From Paenibacillus hamazuiensis (lineage in GTDB: Bacteria; Bacillota; Bacilli; Paenibacillales; NBRC-103111), in the NCBI RefSeq assembly GCF_023276405.1, contig NZ_JALRMO010000001.1, forward strand, positions 5,639,001-5,703,000: a DNA stretch of 64,000 nucleotides. The letters are read 5' to 3'. This document shows positions 53,118 to 64,000 of the stretch, one piece after another. Each line of letters begins with the position of its first letter. Positions within the stretch are counted from its first letter, which is position 1. The notes beneath the pieces are model-generated. The model did no database searches, was not told where the DNA came from, and saw nothing but the letters and a program-made list of their open reading frames with translations. Made by a program: the position numbers and the translations under genes.

Positions 53118-54569
53118 TCAATACCGGGCAACAACCATCTTTTTGCGGGTATAAAATTCGACGCCGTCTTTGCCGTTGGCGTGCAAATCGCCGTAGAACG
53201 ACTTTTTGTAGCCGGAAAACGGGAAAAACGCCATCGGAGCCGGCACGCCGACGTTAATCCCAAGCATCCCGGCATCGATGTTTTCCCGGAATTCGCGAAC
53301 GGCCTTCAGGCTTGTCGTGTACAGGCACGCTCCATTGGCGAATTCGGACCGGTTGGCGATGTCGATCGCCTCGCTCAAGCTCTGTGCGCGAACGACCTGC
53401 AGCACCGGAGCGAAAATTTCATCGTTCCATATCGTCATACCGGGCTTCGCTTTGTCGAAGATCGTCGGACCGACGAAATAACCTGACGCGCTTGCCGCCT
53501 CAGCCTCGCGACCGTCCAGCAAAAGGACGGCGCCTTCCTCCTGCCCTTTTTGGATATATCCGAACGTTCGCTCCTTATGCGACTGGCGAATGACCGGCCC
53601 GAGGAAGTTGCCCTTCTCCATGCCGTTGCCAACCGTCAGCTGCTTCGCTGCCGCAACAAGCCGCTCCACCAGCGTGTCTGCGGTATCGCCGACGGCTACG
53701 ACGACGGAGCATGCCATGCAGCGCTCGCCGGCGGAGCCGAAGGCGGCGTTGACCATTTCCTTGACGGCCAAATCCATATCCGCATCCGGCAGCACGATGG
53801 AATGGTTTTTCGCTCCTCCGAGAGCTTGAACCCGTTTGCCGAAGGCGGCGGCCGTTTTATAAACGTATTCGGCCACCGGCTGCGAACCGACAAAGGAGAT
53901 CGCGCTGATGTCCCGGTGCTCCAGAAGACCGTTCACGACATCATGGGCGCCGTGAACGATGTTGAATACGCCGTCCGGCAGTCCGGCTTCCTGCAGCAGT
54001 TCGGCCAGGCGGCAAGCGAGTATCGGCGTCCGCTCCGACGGCTTGAGCACGAACGTATTGCCGCAGGCGATCGCGAGCGGAAACATCCAGCACGGCACCA
54101 TCATCGGGAAATTGAACGGCGTGATGCCGCCTACAACCCCGATCGGATAGCGGTACATGTTCGATTCGAGCCCCGTGGCGATATCGGGCAGCACGCTGCC
54201 CATCATGAGCGTGGGAGCACCGGCCGCAAATTCGACGCATTCGATTCCCCGCTGCACCTCGCCGTACGCTTCCGAATAATTTTTTCCGTTTTCCAGCGTT
54301 ACCAGGCGGGCAAGCTCCTCCCAATGTTCAACAAGCAGCTGCTGATATTTGAACATGATGCGCGCACGGCGCGGAACCGGCACCCTGCTCCATTCCTTAA
54401 ACGCTTCTTTCGCAGCGGCAACGGCACGGTTCACGTCTTCCTTGGAAGAAAGCGGTACGCTGGCAATCGCTTCGCCGGTTGCCGGGTTCGTCACGATATC
54501 GTGTTTGCCCGAAGATGCGTCCACCCACTGTCCGCCGATAAAATTTTTAATAATTGTTTGTCCCGACAT
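53118..54569 (-). CDS. iolA: CoA-acylating (methyl)malonate-semialdehyde dehydrogenase
   Basis: A 483-residue aldehyde dehydrogenase of the MmsA branch: [19 protein letters not shown] near 145, [10 protein letters not shown] near 225, LGGAKNH near 252, catalytic Cys in GERCMAC near 283. It converts malonate semialdehyde to acetyl-CoA and CO2 at the end of inositol breakdown. It lacks the Glu of ordinary ALDHs, as MmsA enzymes do. Start ATG 54569, with GGGGGAT upstream, preferred to the ATG 45 bases earlier. Follows iolC by 41 bases. Confidence 0.93.
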   Translation of the reverse strand: MSGQTIIKNFIGGQWVDASSGKHDIVTNPATGEAIASVPLSSKEDVNRAVAAAKEAFKEWSRVPVPRRARIMFKYQQLLVEHWEELARLVTLENGKNYSEAYGEVQRGIECVEFAAGAPTLMMGSVLPDIATGLESNMYRYPIGVVGGITPFNFPMMVPCWMFPLAIACGNTFVLKPSERTPILACRLAELLQEAGLPDGVFNIVHGAHDVVNGLLEHRDISAISFVGSQPVAEYVYKTAAAFGKRVQALGGAKNHSIVLPDADMDLAVKEMVNAAFGSAGERCMACSVVVAVGDTADTLVERLVAAAKQLTVGNGMEKGNFLGPVIRQSHKERTFGYIQKGQEEGAVLLLDGREAEAASASGYFVGPTIFDKAKPGMTIWNDEIFAPVLQVVRAQSLSEAIDIANRSEFANGACLYTTSLKAVREFRENIDAGMLGINVGVPAPMAFFPFSGYKKSFYGDLHANGKDGVEFYTRKKMVVARY

Positions 54570-54610
54570 GCTGCTATCCCCCGTTCCACGTATTGTGAGA
54601 CATGAATCGC

Positions 54611-55618
54611 TCAAAAACCCGTACCCGTCTTATGCTCTTCAATCAATGCCGCAATTTGCCGGGCCGTAGGCATCGCATCGGAGCAGCTGTGGCTCGAAAC
54701 GACGATCGAAGCCGATGCGCTTCCGAATTCCTGGCATTTCTCGATAGGCCACCCTTGCAGCAAGCCGTATATAAACGCTCCGGCAAAAGAATCGCCGGCC
54801 CCGAACGTTTTGACCACTTGCTTGGCCGGAAAAATACCGCCTTCATAGATGTGTCCGTCTTTGGTAAATGCGACGGACCCCCGTCCGCCGTGCTTGACGA
54901 CGACGATTTTGGCATTGTGATGGAGCCAGCGCTCCGCCGTAACGCGGTCGTCCTTTTGCTGCGGTCCGGTTGTCGTCTCCATTACATCGAACTCCTCGCG
55001 GCCGGCCATGATAATGTCGCTTTTCTCGGCAACCAGATTGCAATAAATCGCCGTTTCTTCTTTGGACTTCCATGTCCATTTCCGGTAGTCCACGTCAAAA
55101 ATAATGACAACGCCGTGCTTTCGCGCATACTCGATCGCCTGGAACACCGCTTCGCGCGACGGACTTGAGGCGAGGGCAGTGCCCGAGATCAGAATCGCTT
55201 TGGCACTTCGGATAAAATCCTCTTGAACCTCCCCAACCTCCAGCTTCAAATCGGCGACATTATCGCGATACATCAATATGCTGCAGTCCGATGGCGATTT
55301 AATCTCCGTAAAAGCGAGTCCGGTAACCGAGCCGGTCTTATCGACAACGACGCCACAGGTATCGATGTTCTGTCTCCGGAGATAATCCGTAATGAACCGG
55401 CCGTGCTGATCGTCGGCCACTTTGCCGATAAATCCGGTCTTCGCCCCGAGCCTGGCAAGCGCAATCGTAATATTGGCGGGGGAGCCCCCAACGTATTTGG
55501 TAAAGGATACTGTCTCCTCCATCGGCACATACAGCTGATCGGAGTTCAGGTCGATGCATAGCCGGCCGAGCCCGATAAAATCGAGCTCCCGGCCTGTCGG
55601 AAATTGAATCGGATTCAT
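54611..55618 (-). CDS. iolC: 5-dehydro-2-deoxygluconokinase
   Basis: A 335-residue PfkB-family sugar kinase. [18 protein letters not shown] at 41-58 binds the sugar and [16 protein letters not shown] near 262 is the catalytic/ATP loop. It phosphorylates 2-deoxy-5-keto-gluconate, the substrate of the aldolase. GAGGAGG precedes the ATG. It is clearly part of the iol series; family and neighbours agree. Confidence 0.93.
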   Translation of the reverse strand: MNPIQFPTGRELDFIGLGRLCIDLNSDQLYVPMEETVSFTKYVGGSPANITIALARLGAKTGFIGKVADDQHGRFITDYLRRQNIDTCGVVVDKTGSVTGLAFTEIKSPSDCSILMYRDNVADLKLEVGEVQEDFIRSAKAILISGTALASSPSREAVFQAIEYARKHGVVIIFDVDYRKWTWKSKEETAIYCNLVAEKSDIIMAGREEFDVMETTTGPQQKDDRVTAERWLHHNAKIVVVKHGGRGSVAFTKDGHIYEGGIFPAKQVVKTFGAGDSFAGAFIYGLLQGWPIEKCQEFGSASASIVVSSHSCSDAMPTARQIAALIEEHKTGTGF

Positions 55619-55679
55619 GGCCAGTCCTCCTCGGATTTATGATGGCGCCCGCTATTAACGGCCTCGCGCAAGATTGTCC

Positions 55680-56561
55680 TCACCCCATGCCGATAGCTCT
55701 CAAATATTCTCTCGTTCTTTTGGCGATGGGAAACGGCTTGTCGAATGGAGCCGGATACATATCCTGCTCGACGATAGCCCAGCCTTCGTAATTGATTTCC
55801 TTCAGCACTTCCAGGAAGCCCTTCATGTCGACGACACCGAGCTCGGGCTCGCACATAATATCCTCGGCGACCGCCTTGCCGAACGGCCAGCCTTCCCGCT
55901 TCATTCTCTCTCTTACCTGCAAATCGCAGCTCTTCAAGTGAAGATACGGAATGCGCGCGTGATGCTTTCTCATGAATGCGACAGGGTCTCCGTCTGCGTA
56001 AGCATGGTGCCCGGTATCGAGGCACAGATCGACATCCGTGTCGGCCAGCAGCCTCTCGATCTGCTCTTCCGTTTCGATATGGCTTTGCGCATGAGGATGG
56101 AATACCAGCTTCAGGCCGTATTTGTTTTCGGCATGATCCCTGATTTTCAGGATGTTCCGGATAAACCCTCCCCACTGCTCGTCGTTCAGCACCGCAGGAC
56201 GAAGCAATTGCCCGGTAAACAGGTCCGTGTAGCAATCGTCGATCAGCACGACATACTTGGCGCTCTCAAAACGGATTTGAACTTGCGCCATCTCATCGAG
56301 CAGCGAGATCAGTTCATCCGTCCTGGAGTCGGACATCAGGTCTCCGACAAGCGTCGTCGCCACCAGCTCCAGTTTATATTTGTCCAGCTCCGCTTTCAGA
56401 GCATCGTATTCTTTTGGAAGATACCCCCAAGGGCCGAGCTCGATACCGGCATAGCCGGCTTCGGCCATTTCTCTCATGCACCTCTCCCACGGAGTTTGCT
56501 TTTCATTTTCCGCGAACCAAATACCCCAGGAGTCCGGGGCCGTACCAATATTTATTTTCAT
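55680..56561 (-). CDS. iolE: 2-keto-myo-inositol dehydratase
   Basis: A 293-residue TIM-barrel protein of the AP-endonuclease 2 fold with the IolE N-terminus NIGTAPDSWGIWF and later LVFHPHAQSHIET, DLCLDTGHHAY and EQDMYPAPFDKPFPI. It removes water from 2-keto-myo-inositol using a divalent metal. GGAGGGAT precedes the ATG. Confidence 0.95.
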   Translation of the reverse strand: MKINIGTAPDSWGIWFAENEKQTPWERCMREMAEAGYAGIELGPWGYLPKEYDALKAELDKYKLELVATTLVGDLMSDSRTDELISLLDEMAQVQIRFESAKYVVLIDDCYTDLFTGQLLRPAVLNDEQWGGFIRNILKIRDHAENKYGLKLVFHPHAQSHIETEEQIERLLADTDVDLCLDTGHHAYADGDPVAFMRKHHARIPYLHLKSCDLQVRERMKREGWPFGKAVAEDIMCEPELGVVDMKGFLEVLKEINYEGWAIVEQDMYPAPFDKPFPIAKRTREYLRAIGMG

Positions 56562-56640
56562 GTCCGATCCCTCCGAATGATTTTTTTAAATTAATGCCGG
56601 GCAAGCTTACGATTCGTCATTCATTCATTCATCATGGTAT

Positions 56641-58506
56641 TTACAGCACTCCGGCTTTCTCTATGTTCGTTTTCATCCGTTCGTACGCAGCCTGAACCTT
56701 GGGGTTCTCCGAAACTTCGGCAACGCCGACCCTCCACCACGACTCATAGGCGGCGGTGTTGGTACCCGGAAGCACTTTGATGTGAATGAGCGTCGACACC
56801 GTTTCCTCCTTGGCTTTGGCCAAAGCCTCACGAAGCTGCTCCAGCGTAGTCACGGTATATCCGTTGGCCCCCATGCTCCGCGCATGCATCGCAAAATCCA
56901 TCGGCATATAATCGCCGGTCAATCGTTTCGTTTTGGCGGAGCGGTAGCGGAATTCATTGCCGAACCCGTCGCTGCCGTGCTCGCGTTGAAGGTTGTGAAT
57001 GCATTGATACCCGTTATTATCCAGCAGCAAAATCGTTATTTTGACGCCCTCCTGAATGCTCGTCACAAGCTCCGAATGAAGCATCAGGTAACTTCCGTCT
57101 CCGACCAGCGAGTATACCTCGCGATCCGGTTCGGCCAGCTTCACCCCGAAGGCTCCGGTCACCTCGTAGCCCATGCAGGAAAAACCGTACTCCAAGTGAT
57201 ACGTTTTCGGTTCTTCGCAGCGCCAGAGACGGTGCAAATCCCCGGGCAAACTGCCCGATGCGCAGACGATGACATCTTCGGGACCGAGGAAATCGTTGAT
57301 GACTCCCAGCACGCGTGTTTGCGCCAGGCCATCCTCCCGCTTAACCGCATAAAGCCGCTCCACTTCCCGCGTCCACTCCGCCTTCAGCCTGCCGATTTCA
57401 TCCGGTGAATAGCCGCTTCGATAGGATGAACCGCCCAGCTCTTCGGAGAGTGCCTTCAGCGCCACCCTTGCATCGGCCACGAGCGAGGTGGCATTCAGTT
57501 TTAACGCGTCGAAAGCGCTGATATTTATACTGAGAATATCGGCTCCGGGGTGCCCGAATGCGGACTTCGACGCCGTAGGGAAGTCGCCCAGCCTGGTTCC
57601 TACCGCAATGATCAGATCCGCCTCTTGCGCAAGTCGGTTAGCCGCCAGGCTGCCGGTCGTTCCGATGGAACCGGCGTTTAGCGGGTGCTTCCACGAAAGC
57701 GCGCTTTTTCCTGCCTGCGTTTCGGTTACAGGGATGTGAAATTTTTCGGCGAAGCGAATCAATTCCTGTGTTGCCTGCGAATAATGCACACCTCCGCCGG
57801 CAATAAGGAGCGGACGTTTTTTTATGCGAATCAGCTCTGCGGCGCGGTTCAGCGCCGCTTCCGAAGGAGTGCGCCTTTCGATCAAATGAACCCTTTTATC
57901 GAAGAAAGCCGCTGGATAATCGTAAGCTTCGCTCTGTACATCCTGGGGAAGCGCCAACGTCACCGCACCGGTTTCCGCCGGATCGGTCAATACCCTCATC
58001 GCCTGAAGCGCCGCCGTCATCAGCTGCTCCGGCCTTAAAATGCGGTCCCAATACTTGCTCACCGGCTTAAATGCGTCATTCGCAGATATCGTATAATCGG
58101 CCGGATCTTCGATTTGCTGCAATACGGGATCGGGCTGACGGCAAGCGAAGATGTCGCCGGGCAGCAGCAAAAGCGGTATCCGGTTCACCGTAGCCGTCCC
58201 TGCGGCGGTGACCATGTTGAGCGCGCCGGGGCCGATGGAGGAAGTACAGGCGTATATTTCCAGCCTGTTTTTTTGTTTGGCATAGGCCGCTGCCGCAAGA
58301 GCCATGCCCTGTTCGTTTTTGCCCTGAATGAATTCCAGCCCGCCCTGATCATGTTCGAGAGCTTCGCCGATCCCCGTCACGTTCCCGTGGCCGAAGATGC
58401 CCATGATGCCCTTCACGAATTTATGCTGCCGGCCGTCGAGTTCCACATATTGGGCGTCCAAAAATCGAACCAGAGCCTGGGCCATCGTTAAACGAACCGT
58501 TTCCAT
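56641..58506 (-). CDS. iolD: 3D-(3,5/4)-trihydroxycyclohexane-1,2-dione hydrolase
   Basis: A 621-residue ThDP-dependent enzyme. [17 protein letters not shown] near 63-79 provides the ThDP Glu and VGDGSYLML with [10 protein letters not shown] near 480-510 is the Mg/ThDP-binding motif. It opens the ring to 5-deoxy-glucuronate. Start ATG 58506 with AGGAGG seven bases upstream; the frame runs further upstream but overlaps the permease gene. It follows that gene by 11 bases. Confidence 0.95.
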   Translation of the reverse strand: METVRLTMAQALVRFLDAQYVELDGRQHKFVKGIMGIFGHGNVTGIGEALEHDQGGLEFIQGKNEQGMALAAAAYAKQKNRLEIYACTSSIGPGALNMVTAAGTATVNRIPLLLLPGDIFACRQPDPVLQQIEDPADYTISANDAFKPVSKYWDRILRPEQLMTAALQAMRVLTDPAETGAVTLALPQDVQSEAYDYPAAFFDKRVHLIERRTPSEAALNRAAELIRIKKRPLLIAGGGVHYSQATQELIRFAEKFHIPVTETQAGKSALSWKHPLNAGSIGTTGSLAANRLAQEADLIIAVGTRLGDFPTASKSAFGHPGADILSINISAFDALKLNATSLVADARVALKALSEELGGSSYRSGYSPDEIGRLKAEWTREVERLYAVKREDGLAQTRVLGVINDFLGPEDVIVCASGSLPGDLHRLWRCEEPKTYHLEYGFSCMGYEVTGAFGVKLAEPDREVYSLVGDGSYLMLHSELVTSIQEGVKITILLLDNNGYQCIHNLQREHGSDGFGNEFRYRSAKTKRLTGDYMPMDFAMHARSMGANGYTVTTLEQLREALAKAKEETVSTLIHIKVLPGTNTAAYESWWRVGVAEVSENPKVQAAYERMKTNIEKAGVL

Positions 58507-58517
58507 TGCAAATCCTC

Positions 58518-59522
58518 CTATTTCTTCCTGTTCTTTCGCGAATCGATTAATACGGCAACCGTGATGATCACTCCTTTCAAAATTTGCTGCCAATAGGAAG
58601 ATACGTTGAGCAGGTCGAGGCCATTGTTCATGACGCCGATGATCAGTGCGCCGATGACGGTTCCGCCGATCGTGCCGATCCCGCCGCTGGTCAAGCTTGC
58701 TCCGCCGATAACCGCCGCCGTGATCGCGTCCATCTCGTACATCAATCCCGACGTAGGCTGGCCGGAAGCGATGCGGGACGTCAGCATAATTCCGGCGATA
58801 CCGGATAATAACCCGGCGTAGCTGTACAAAATGATTTTGTACTTGGTTACGTTGACCCCGGCGATGAGAGCCGCCTGTTCATTCCCCCCGATCGCATAAA
58901 CGTATTTGCCGAATTTCGTTTTGTTCAGGAGGATATACGATACGACTGCCACCAACAGAAAAATGAGAATCGGCACAGGGATACCCAGCACGTTGCCTTG
59001 ACCGATAAACTTAAAAGCGGCGGACAAATTGCCGATCGGCCTGCCGTCCGTGAACAGCAATGCGGCCCCTCTGGCAGCGGTCATCATCCCCAAAGTAACG
59101 ATAAAAGGCGCAATCTTGCCCTTCGCAATAATGAAACCGTTGATGAAGCCGGTCAGCGCCCCGAGTCCAAGACCGACCAGTATCGCCAATGCGAGCGGAT
59201 AGCCGCCCGGATGCGACATGCTTGCCACCACAACCGACACAAGCGCAATGACGGAGCCGGAGGACAAATCGATCCCTGTCGCAATAATAATCATGGTCAC
59301 GCCAATGGCGACGATACCCACTACGGACATTTGCCTGATAATATTAAGCAAATTTCCCGAAGTGAAAAACGTAGGAGCCAGGCTCGACATCAGTATTACA
59401 AGCGCAATTAATATAAGCAGCATGCCGTAACGATTTAAAAGCTCTTTGGCCTGAAAAGGTTTTCTTTTGGAGCCCGAACTCGGGTTCGACTCCTGATCTT
59501 TAGCGACCAGAAAATCGTTCAT
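58518..59522 (-). CDS. Sugar (inositol) ABC importer permease (RbsC type)
   Basis: A 334-residue permease with 8-10 helices: [20 protein letters not shown] near 75, [14 protein letters not shown] near 210 and [20 protein letters not shown] near 275, all typical of RbsC-type importers. GGAGG nine bases before the ATG. It works with the binding protein encoded upstream and the ATPase at 51560. Inositol as ligand is inferred from the operon. Confidence 0.92.
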   Translation of the reverse strand: MNDFLVAKDQESNPSSGSKRKPFQAKELLNRYGMLLILIALVILMSSLAPTFFTSGNLLNIIRQMSVVGIVAIGVTMIIIATGIDLSSGSVIALVSVVVASMSHPGGYPLALAILVGLGLGALTGFINGFIIAKGKIAPFIVTLGMMTAARGAALLFTDGRPIGNLSAAFKFIGQGNVLGIPVPILIFLLVAVVSYILLNKTKFGKYVYAIGGNEQAALIAGVNVTKYKIILYSYAGLLSGIAGIMLTSRIASGQPTSGLMYEMDAITAAVIGGASLTSGGIGTIGGTVIGALIIGVMNNGLDLLNVSSYWQQILKGVIITVAVLIDSRKNRKK

Positions 59523-59588
59523 TTAGGTCATCCTCCATTTCGATTGCCCACGTATGCGATTTAGCGCGACTTAGGACCGTCGGCAAAT

Positions 59589-60581
59589 CTACTGCTTTCT
59601 CATATACTTCTCCATGTTATCCTTCGTGACGAGCTCATAGGGGATATCCACGTATTTGTCCACCTTTTCGCCTCTTGCCGCTTTTATCGCCGTTTCCAGG
59701 CCGCCTTTGCCTTGACCGTCCGCATTTTGAAAAACGGTCACTTTGAGCTTGCCTGCCTTCATGAATTCAAACGCATCCTGGGAACCGTCAATACCGGCAA
59801 ACAAAATATCTTGCGCTTTTCCTGCCGCCTCCGCAGCCATGATGGCCCCGATCGCCATTTCATCGTTATTGGCGACGACCGCATCGATTTTTTGACCCGA
59901 ATTAAGCCAGTTTTCCATCAAGGCCATCCCTTTGGCCCGGTCGAAAGAGGCCGTTCCCTCCAAAACGATCTTCATGTCGGGATATTTGGAAATCACTTTT
60001 TTATTGCCTTCCGTTCGCTTGATTTGCGCATCGTGCCCCATTTGCCCGTTCATAATGGCAATGTTGCCTTTGCCTCCGAGAATTTTTGCCACTTCTTCCA
60101 TTTGAAGCGTTCCCGACGTCAGCGAGTTGGAGCCGACATACGAGGTCGCTTTATCCACCCCGGGGTACTCGCGATTGACGACGACGATCGGCACTTTCGC
60201 TTGATTGGCGCGATCGACCATGTCCACGGCGGAAACGGTATCGACCGGCACGATCATGATAGCGTTCACTTTTTGCGAAATGAAGTTTTCAATCTGGGAG
60301 AGCTGCTTGTTGGCATCGTTTTGCGCATCGACATAGATCACATCGACATCCGGCTGTGTTTTCTGGTAGTTTTTCATCCCATCCTGCAAATAGCTGAGCC
60401 ACTTATCGCTGAAATCCGGAAGAGCTGCACCGATGACAATTTTTTTGCCTTTTGCGGCAGCTTCTCCCCCGGCTCCGCCTGAGCCCGCCGCATCCGACAA
60501 AGCGCCGCCGCCCGCGCAGCCGGAAAAGATCATTGCTGTAAGCAGCAGTCCGATCGTTAACAATACGCTACTTTTTTTCAT
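59589..60581 (-). CDS. Inositol/ribose-type ABC substrate-binding lipoprotein
   Basis: A 330-residue periplasmic-binding-protein-like I receptor with lipobox IFSGCAGG (Cys about 22) and a Gly/Ala-rich linker. The fold shows QIENFISQKVNAIMIVPVDT, VVVNREYPGVDKATSYVGSN and VVANNDEMAIGAIMA. Resembles the IbpA-like inositol receptors; binding of inositol is inferred. AAGGGGGAT precedes the ATG. Confidence 0.92.
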   Translation of the reverse strand: MKKSSVLLTIGLLLTAMIFSGCAGGGALSDAAGSGGAGGEAAAKGKKIVIGAALPDFSDKWLSYLQDGMKNYQKTQPDVDVIYVDAQNDANKQLSQIENFISQKVNAIMIVPVDTVSAVDMVDRANQAKVPIVVVNREYPGVDKATSYVGSNSLTSGTLQMEEVAKILGGKGNIAIMNGQMGHDAQIKRTEGNKKVISKYPDMKIVLEGTASFDRAKGMALMENWLNSGQKIDAVVANNDEMAIGAIMAAEAAGKAQDILFAGIDGSQDAFEFMKAGKLKVTVFQNADGQGKGGLETAIKAARGEKVDKYVDIPYELVTKDNMEKYMRKQ

Positions 60582-60615
60582 AGGTAATCCCCCTTAAAAA
60601 TATTTTTCAAAGCAT

Positions 60616-60629
60616 TGAAACCGATTGCA
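60616..60629. promoter_or_regulatory. cre-like site inside the inositol operon
   Basis: TGAAACCGATTGCA, preceded by T, fits WTGNAANCGNWNNCW and lies 35 bases before the binding-protein gene, between it and iolH. It may add catabolite control of the transporter genes. Confidence 0.3.
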
Positions 60630-60644
60630 ATTCCGGCCGCCGAA

Positions 60645-61502
60645 TCAAAGCAATTCCTTCTTTAACCTTTCCAGCATAAACCTGCTCGAGTCGTCGGCTC
60701 TATGTTCCTCCCCGAATACGGCAACCGTAGCTATTCCGTCAAATTTGATCTCGCGCAATTTCGCGAATAAAACGTCCCAGTTAATATCGCCTTTGCCGAT
60801 ATCCAGATGCTGGTGCACAGTCGCATTAATTCCCGGCGGATTGACCACGTACCGAAGACGCGAAGAACCTCTATGGTTGTAAGTATCCGCAAAATTGATA
60901 TGCTTCAGCTTATCGCCCGCGTAATCCAGCATGGCGCAAATATCGCCTTTGCCGTCATCATAGAAGAAGGTGTGCGGCACCGCGTAAAAATAACCGATGA
61001 AGTCTTTGTCCAAACCGCGAATAAGATCCACCGCTTCGTTGTTACGTTCGATGAAATCAAACGGATGGGCCTGAATATGAAGACGAATACCCGTTTTTTC
61101 AATAATGGGAAGCAGCTCTTCCATGGACCGCATAAACATTTGCTCGCAAATATACGGTTTGTCTCTATGCCCTGTAAACTCGGTGTTTAATACGTCAACG
61201 TCCATTTCAACAGCCACCTCGATGCAGCGTTTCCAGTTTCTCACGGCCGCTTCCCTGTCCGCTTCGTCAGGGCCGGCCCAATGCTGCATAGGCAATAAAG
61301 ACGACAGCTTAACTCCTGCATCGCGCAGCGCATTTTTAAATTCTTTCATTCTTGCCTTATCGACCCGGGGATATTTGTAAAAAGGAAAAAAATCTTCTCT
61401 CGGCGACAGCTCGATGTATTCGTATCCCAGTTCGGCAACCTTATCCACCATTTTGGGAATCGGCAAATGCCGGTACATGTATGGATCCAATGCGATTTTC
61501 AT
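60645..61502 (-). CDS. iolH: Sugar-phosphate isomerase/epimerase-like protein IolH
   Basis: A 285-residue TIM-barrel protein of the AP-endonuclease 2 fold. The N-terminus [20 protein letters not shown], the stretch [26 protein letters not shown] and [14 protein letters not shown] match, from memory, IolH of Bacillus subtilis, whose exact step is unclear. Metal ligands are likely Glu and His in [14 protein letters not shown] and HQHLD. AGGAGG precedes the ATG. Downstream of iolG by 17 bases. Confidence 0.85.
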   Translation of the reverse strand: MKIALDPYMYRHLPIPKMVDKVAELGYEYIELSPREDFFPFYKYPRVDKARMKEFKNALRDAGVKLSSLLPMQHWAGPDEADREAAVRNWKRCIEVAVEMDVDVLNTEFTGHRDKPYICEQMFMRSMEELLPIIEKTGIRLHIQAHPFDFIERNNEAVDLIRGLDKDFIGYFYAVPHTFFYDDGKGDICAMLDYAGDKLKHINFADTYNHRGSSRLRYVVNPPGINATVHQHLDIGKGDINWDVLFAKLREIKFDGIATVAVFGEEHRADDSSRFMLERLKKELL

Positions 61503-61519
61503 TTGTCATTCCTCCTGTT

Positions 61520-62636
<1,117 letters not shown>

Positions 62637-62675
62637 GGCATTTTCCTCCTTTAAAGTTAAATAGTAATCACTTAG

Positions 62676-62689
62676 GGTAATCGATTACC
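62676..62689. promoter_or_regulatory. LacI-type operator 1
   Basis: Perfect palindrome GGTAATCGATTACC, 137 bases upstream of iolG and 109 bases from operator 2. Confidence 0.85.
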
Positions 62690-62784
62690 TTTTCCTATAA
62701 AAAAAATCCGATTTTATCTTTCGTAATAAATGATTGCCTTGCAGCACAACCATAAACGAAGGAAGATATATCGGCCAAAGAACA

Positions 62785-62798
62785 GGTAATCGATTACC
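62785..62798. promoter_or_regulatory. LacI-type operator 2
   Basis: Second perfect copy of GGTAATCGATTACC. It starts about 10 bases after the predicted transcription start of the iol promoter, so a bound repressor would block RNA polymerase. With operator 1, DNA looping is possible. Confidence 0.9.
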
Positions 62799-62814
62799 CT
62801 CTTTTCTTGATTTC

Positions 62815-62843
62815 ATTCTAAACGATCTCATCATTCTTGACAA
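62815..62843 (-). promoter_or_regulatory. SigA-type promoter of the inositol operon
   Basis: On the minus strand, -35 TTGTCA (62838-62843) and -10 TAGAAT (62815-62820) are 17 bases apart. The start should be near 62808, giving a leader of about 270 bases. Confidence 0.75.
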
Positions 62844-62888
62844 GTATAATTTATTAGGGAAAAAGAACATTTTGGATAGTTTCCCGAA

Positions 62889-63887
62889 TTACTTTAACTT
62901 CGAAACGGATTCGCGAAGCACAAGTTCAGGGAGCATACGAATACGCTGCTTTACGTCGTCCGATTTTTCGATTTTGTTTACGAGCACTTCGATCGCTTTT
63001 CGGCCTAGTTCGTGAACGGGCATCGCCACCGAGGAAAGCTCCGGAGTCACGATCGAACACAATTCGGTGTTGTCGAAACCGATCACGGACAGTTCGCCCG
63101 GAATGGAAATGTGCCTTTTCTTGGCAGCCTGCATGACACCGATGGCCATCACGTCGTTGCATCCGAATACAGCCGTAGGCCGTTTCTTTAGATCCAACAA
63201 AGATGTTGCGGTTTGCTCCGCATCGGCCAGTTTAGGCCCTCCGAATACGATCAGTTCTTCATCCGCAGTTATTCCTGCCTTTTGCAGCGCCGATTTATAC
63301 CCGCGGATGCGGTCCTGACAGCTGATGGAATCCATTGCGACAACACCTATTCTTTGGTGCCCCTGGGAAATCAAATGCTCCGTTGCGATAAATCCGCCCA
63401 AAAAATCGTCCACGGTAACGCTGTCCGTTACGATTTCAGGCCTTTCATGCGCGAACAAAACGACGGGGACGTTGTCCCAGAGCAATTTTTGCAGCAGCTC
63501 CTCGTTTTCAAATTTCGAGGCGACGATAAAGCCGTCAACTCTTTTTTGCCGCAGCAAGGCAATGTGCCTCTCTTCCTTTTCCGGATTGTAATCGGTGTTG
63601 CACATGACGATGCTGAACCCGAGCTCCTGGCCCCGGGCTTCAATATGCTTCAAGTACTGCGAATAAATCGGGTTATCCATATCGGGAATCAACAGAGCCA
63701 CCTGATAAGTGAACTTTCCTTTCATCGCTGAAGCGAGCACGCTCGGCTGGTAATTCAATTCGTCCATCAGTTCCAATATTTTTTTTCTCGTTTTCTCGCT
63801 GATCTTGCCCGTGTTATTGATTACTTTGGAAACGGTGGCGGTCGACACGCCCGCTGCCTTAGCAATATCGTATATGGTCGGTTTCAT
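62889..63887 (-). CDS. LacI family repressor of the inositol operon
   Basis: A 332-residue repressor. HTH TIYDIAKAAGVSTATVSKVI at 4-23 with hinge helix YQPSVLASAMKG, then the periplasmic-binding-protein-like core (FGCNDVMAIGVMQAAKKRHI near 240, DRIRGYKSAL, GFDNTELCSIVTPEL). It lies at the head of the iol genes with operators before both itself and iolG. B. subtilis uses a DeoR-type IolR instead, so control here is different. Effector unknown; an inositol derivative is likely. Confidence 0.93.
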   Translation of the reverse strand: MKPTIYDIAKAAGVSTATVSKVINNTGKISEKTRKKILELMDELNYQPSVLASAMKGKFTYQVALLIPDMDNPIYSQYLKHIEARGQELGFSIVMCNTDYNPEKEERHIALLRQKRVDGFIVASKFENEELLQKLLWDNVPVVLFAHERPEIVTDSVTVDDFLGGFIATEHLISQGHQRIGVVAMDSISCQDRIRGYKSALQKAGITADEELIVFGGPKLADAEQTATSLLDLKKRPTAVFGCNDVMAIGVMQAAKKRHISIPGELSVIGFDNTELCSIVTPELSSVAMPVHELGRKAIEVLVNKIEKSDDVKQRIRMLPELVLRESVSKLK

Positions 63888-63911
63888 ATTCCATCCCTTT
63901 CCGTTGCCTCG

Positions 63912-63946
63912 AAAAAAAGACTATGATTACTTTATATCATAGTCTT
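63912..63946 (-). terminator. Rho-independent terminator upstream of lacI-type gene
   Basis: An 11-pair perfect stem (AAGACTATGAT with ATCATAGTCTT, 63917-63927 and 63936-63946) followed by seven Ts on the minus strand. It ends a transcript from beyond the window edge. The lacI promoter -10 lies in its loop. Confidence 0.85.
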
Positions 63947-63968
63947 GGGGATGGGTAAACCGATTACC
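63931..63968 (-). promoter_or_regulatory. Promoter and operator of the lacI-type gene
   Basis: On the minus strand, -35 TTTACC (63954-63959) and -10 TATAAA (63931-63936) are 17 bases apart. The -35 is part of a third, imperfect operator GGTAATCGGTTTACC (63954-63968), so the repressor should shut off its own gene. The start point would fall within the terminator's downstream arm. Confidence 0.65.
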
Positions 63969-64000
63969 CTATTGTTTTTGTTCGGCAGACTTATCGCCAT

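Noticed and set aside
53550-54605. A 351-codon frame opposite iolA
   Set aside because: Antisense shadow of a highly conserved enzyme; basic, low-complexity composition and no homologous motif.

Overview
This window looks like a chromosomal stretch of an aerobic, spore-former-type Bacillota, most likely Paenibacillus or a close relative. The grounds are strong AGGAGG-type ribosome sites, frequent TTG and GTG starts, lipoprotein-type binding proteins, several AraC regulators, a YesM/YesN-like two-component pair beside a sugar importer, and two MalFG-type importers without their own ATPase. I see no rRNA, tRNA, CRISPR array, phage or insertion sequence. Most of it is metabolic: uptake systems paired with regulators and degradative enzymes. 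The genus call is an inference.

Region by region. (1) 1-787: 3' end of a lipoteichoic-acid-synthase-like sulfatase. (2) 881-14211, minus strand: a tightly packed run of 13 genes led by a GntR/FCD regulator with a clear promoter and an inverted-repeat operator. It encodes an M20 amidohydrolase, a complete oligopeptide-type ABC importer, a nitrilase-fold amidase, a thioredoxin-like protein, a creatininase-family hydrolase, a PLP C-S lyase/gamma-synthase, an S9 peptidase and an unknown protein. It reads as a peptide or N-acyl amino acid scavenging operon with a sulfur-releasing step. (3) 14437-16858: PadR regulator with membrane-protein partners. (4) 16963-20262: ene-reductase, a broken SDR, TetR, and an intact SDR. 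(5) 20430-23827: AraC regulator, beta-propeller lactonase, Bcr/CflA-type exporter. (6) 23894-31220: sulfatase, MalFG-type importer and binding protein, divergent from a YesN/YesM pair, with two cre-like sites between; probably uptake and desulfation of a sulfated sugar. (7) 31497-35023: ECF sigma, anti-sigma and ABC exporter in overlapping genes that are visibly richer in G+C than their surroundings. (8) 35024-35688: 665 bases without a gene, holding four copies of a 23-bp repeat arranged symmetrically. (9) 35689-43770: AraC regulator, an SDR remnant fused behind an aldo-keto reductase, a DedA-PAP2 fusion with degenerate catalytic motifs, an MFS transporter, an amidase and a gamma-glutamyltranspeptidase-like enzyme. 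(10) 43929-51464: sugar importer, AraC regulator, an unrecognised protein with a ferritin-like diiron pattern, an aldo-keto reductase and a second creatininase-family protein. A near-identical 20-base motif sits upstream of both halves; this is my best candidate for an undescribed pathway. (11) 51560-63968: a myo-inositol operon (iolG, iolH, binding protein, permease, iolD, iolE, iolC, iolA, ATPase) under a LacI-type repressor, with two perfect palindromic operators and a good promoter.

How it fits together: each catabolic block carries its own regulator, and its permease genes lie next to the enzymes. In the inositol block the ABC importer brings in inositol, IolG oxidises it, IolE dehydrates, IolD opens the ring, IolC phosphorylates and IolA makes acyl-CoA. 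iolB and the aldolase iolJ are not in the window, so the ring-opened product must be isomerised and cleaved by enzymes encoded elsewhere.
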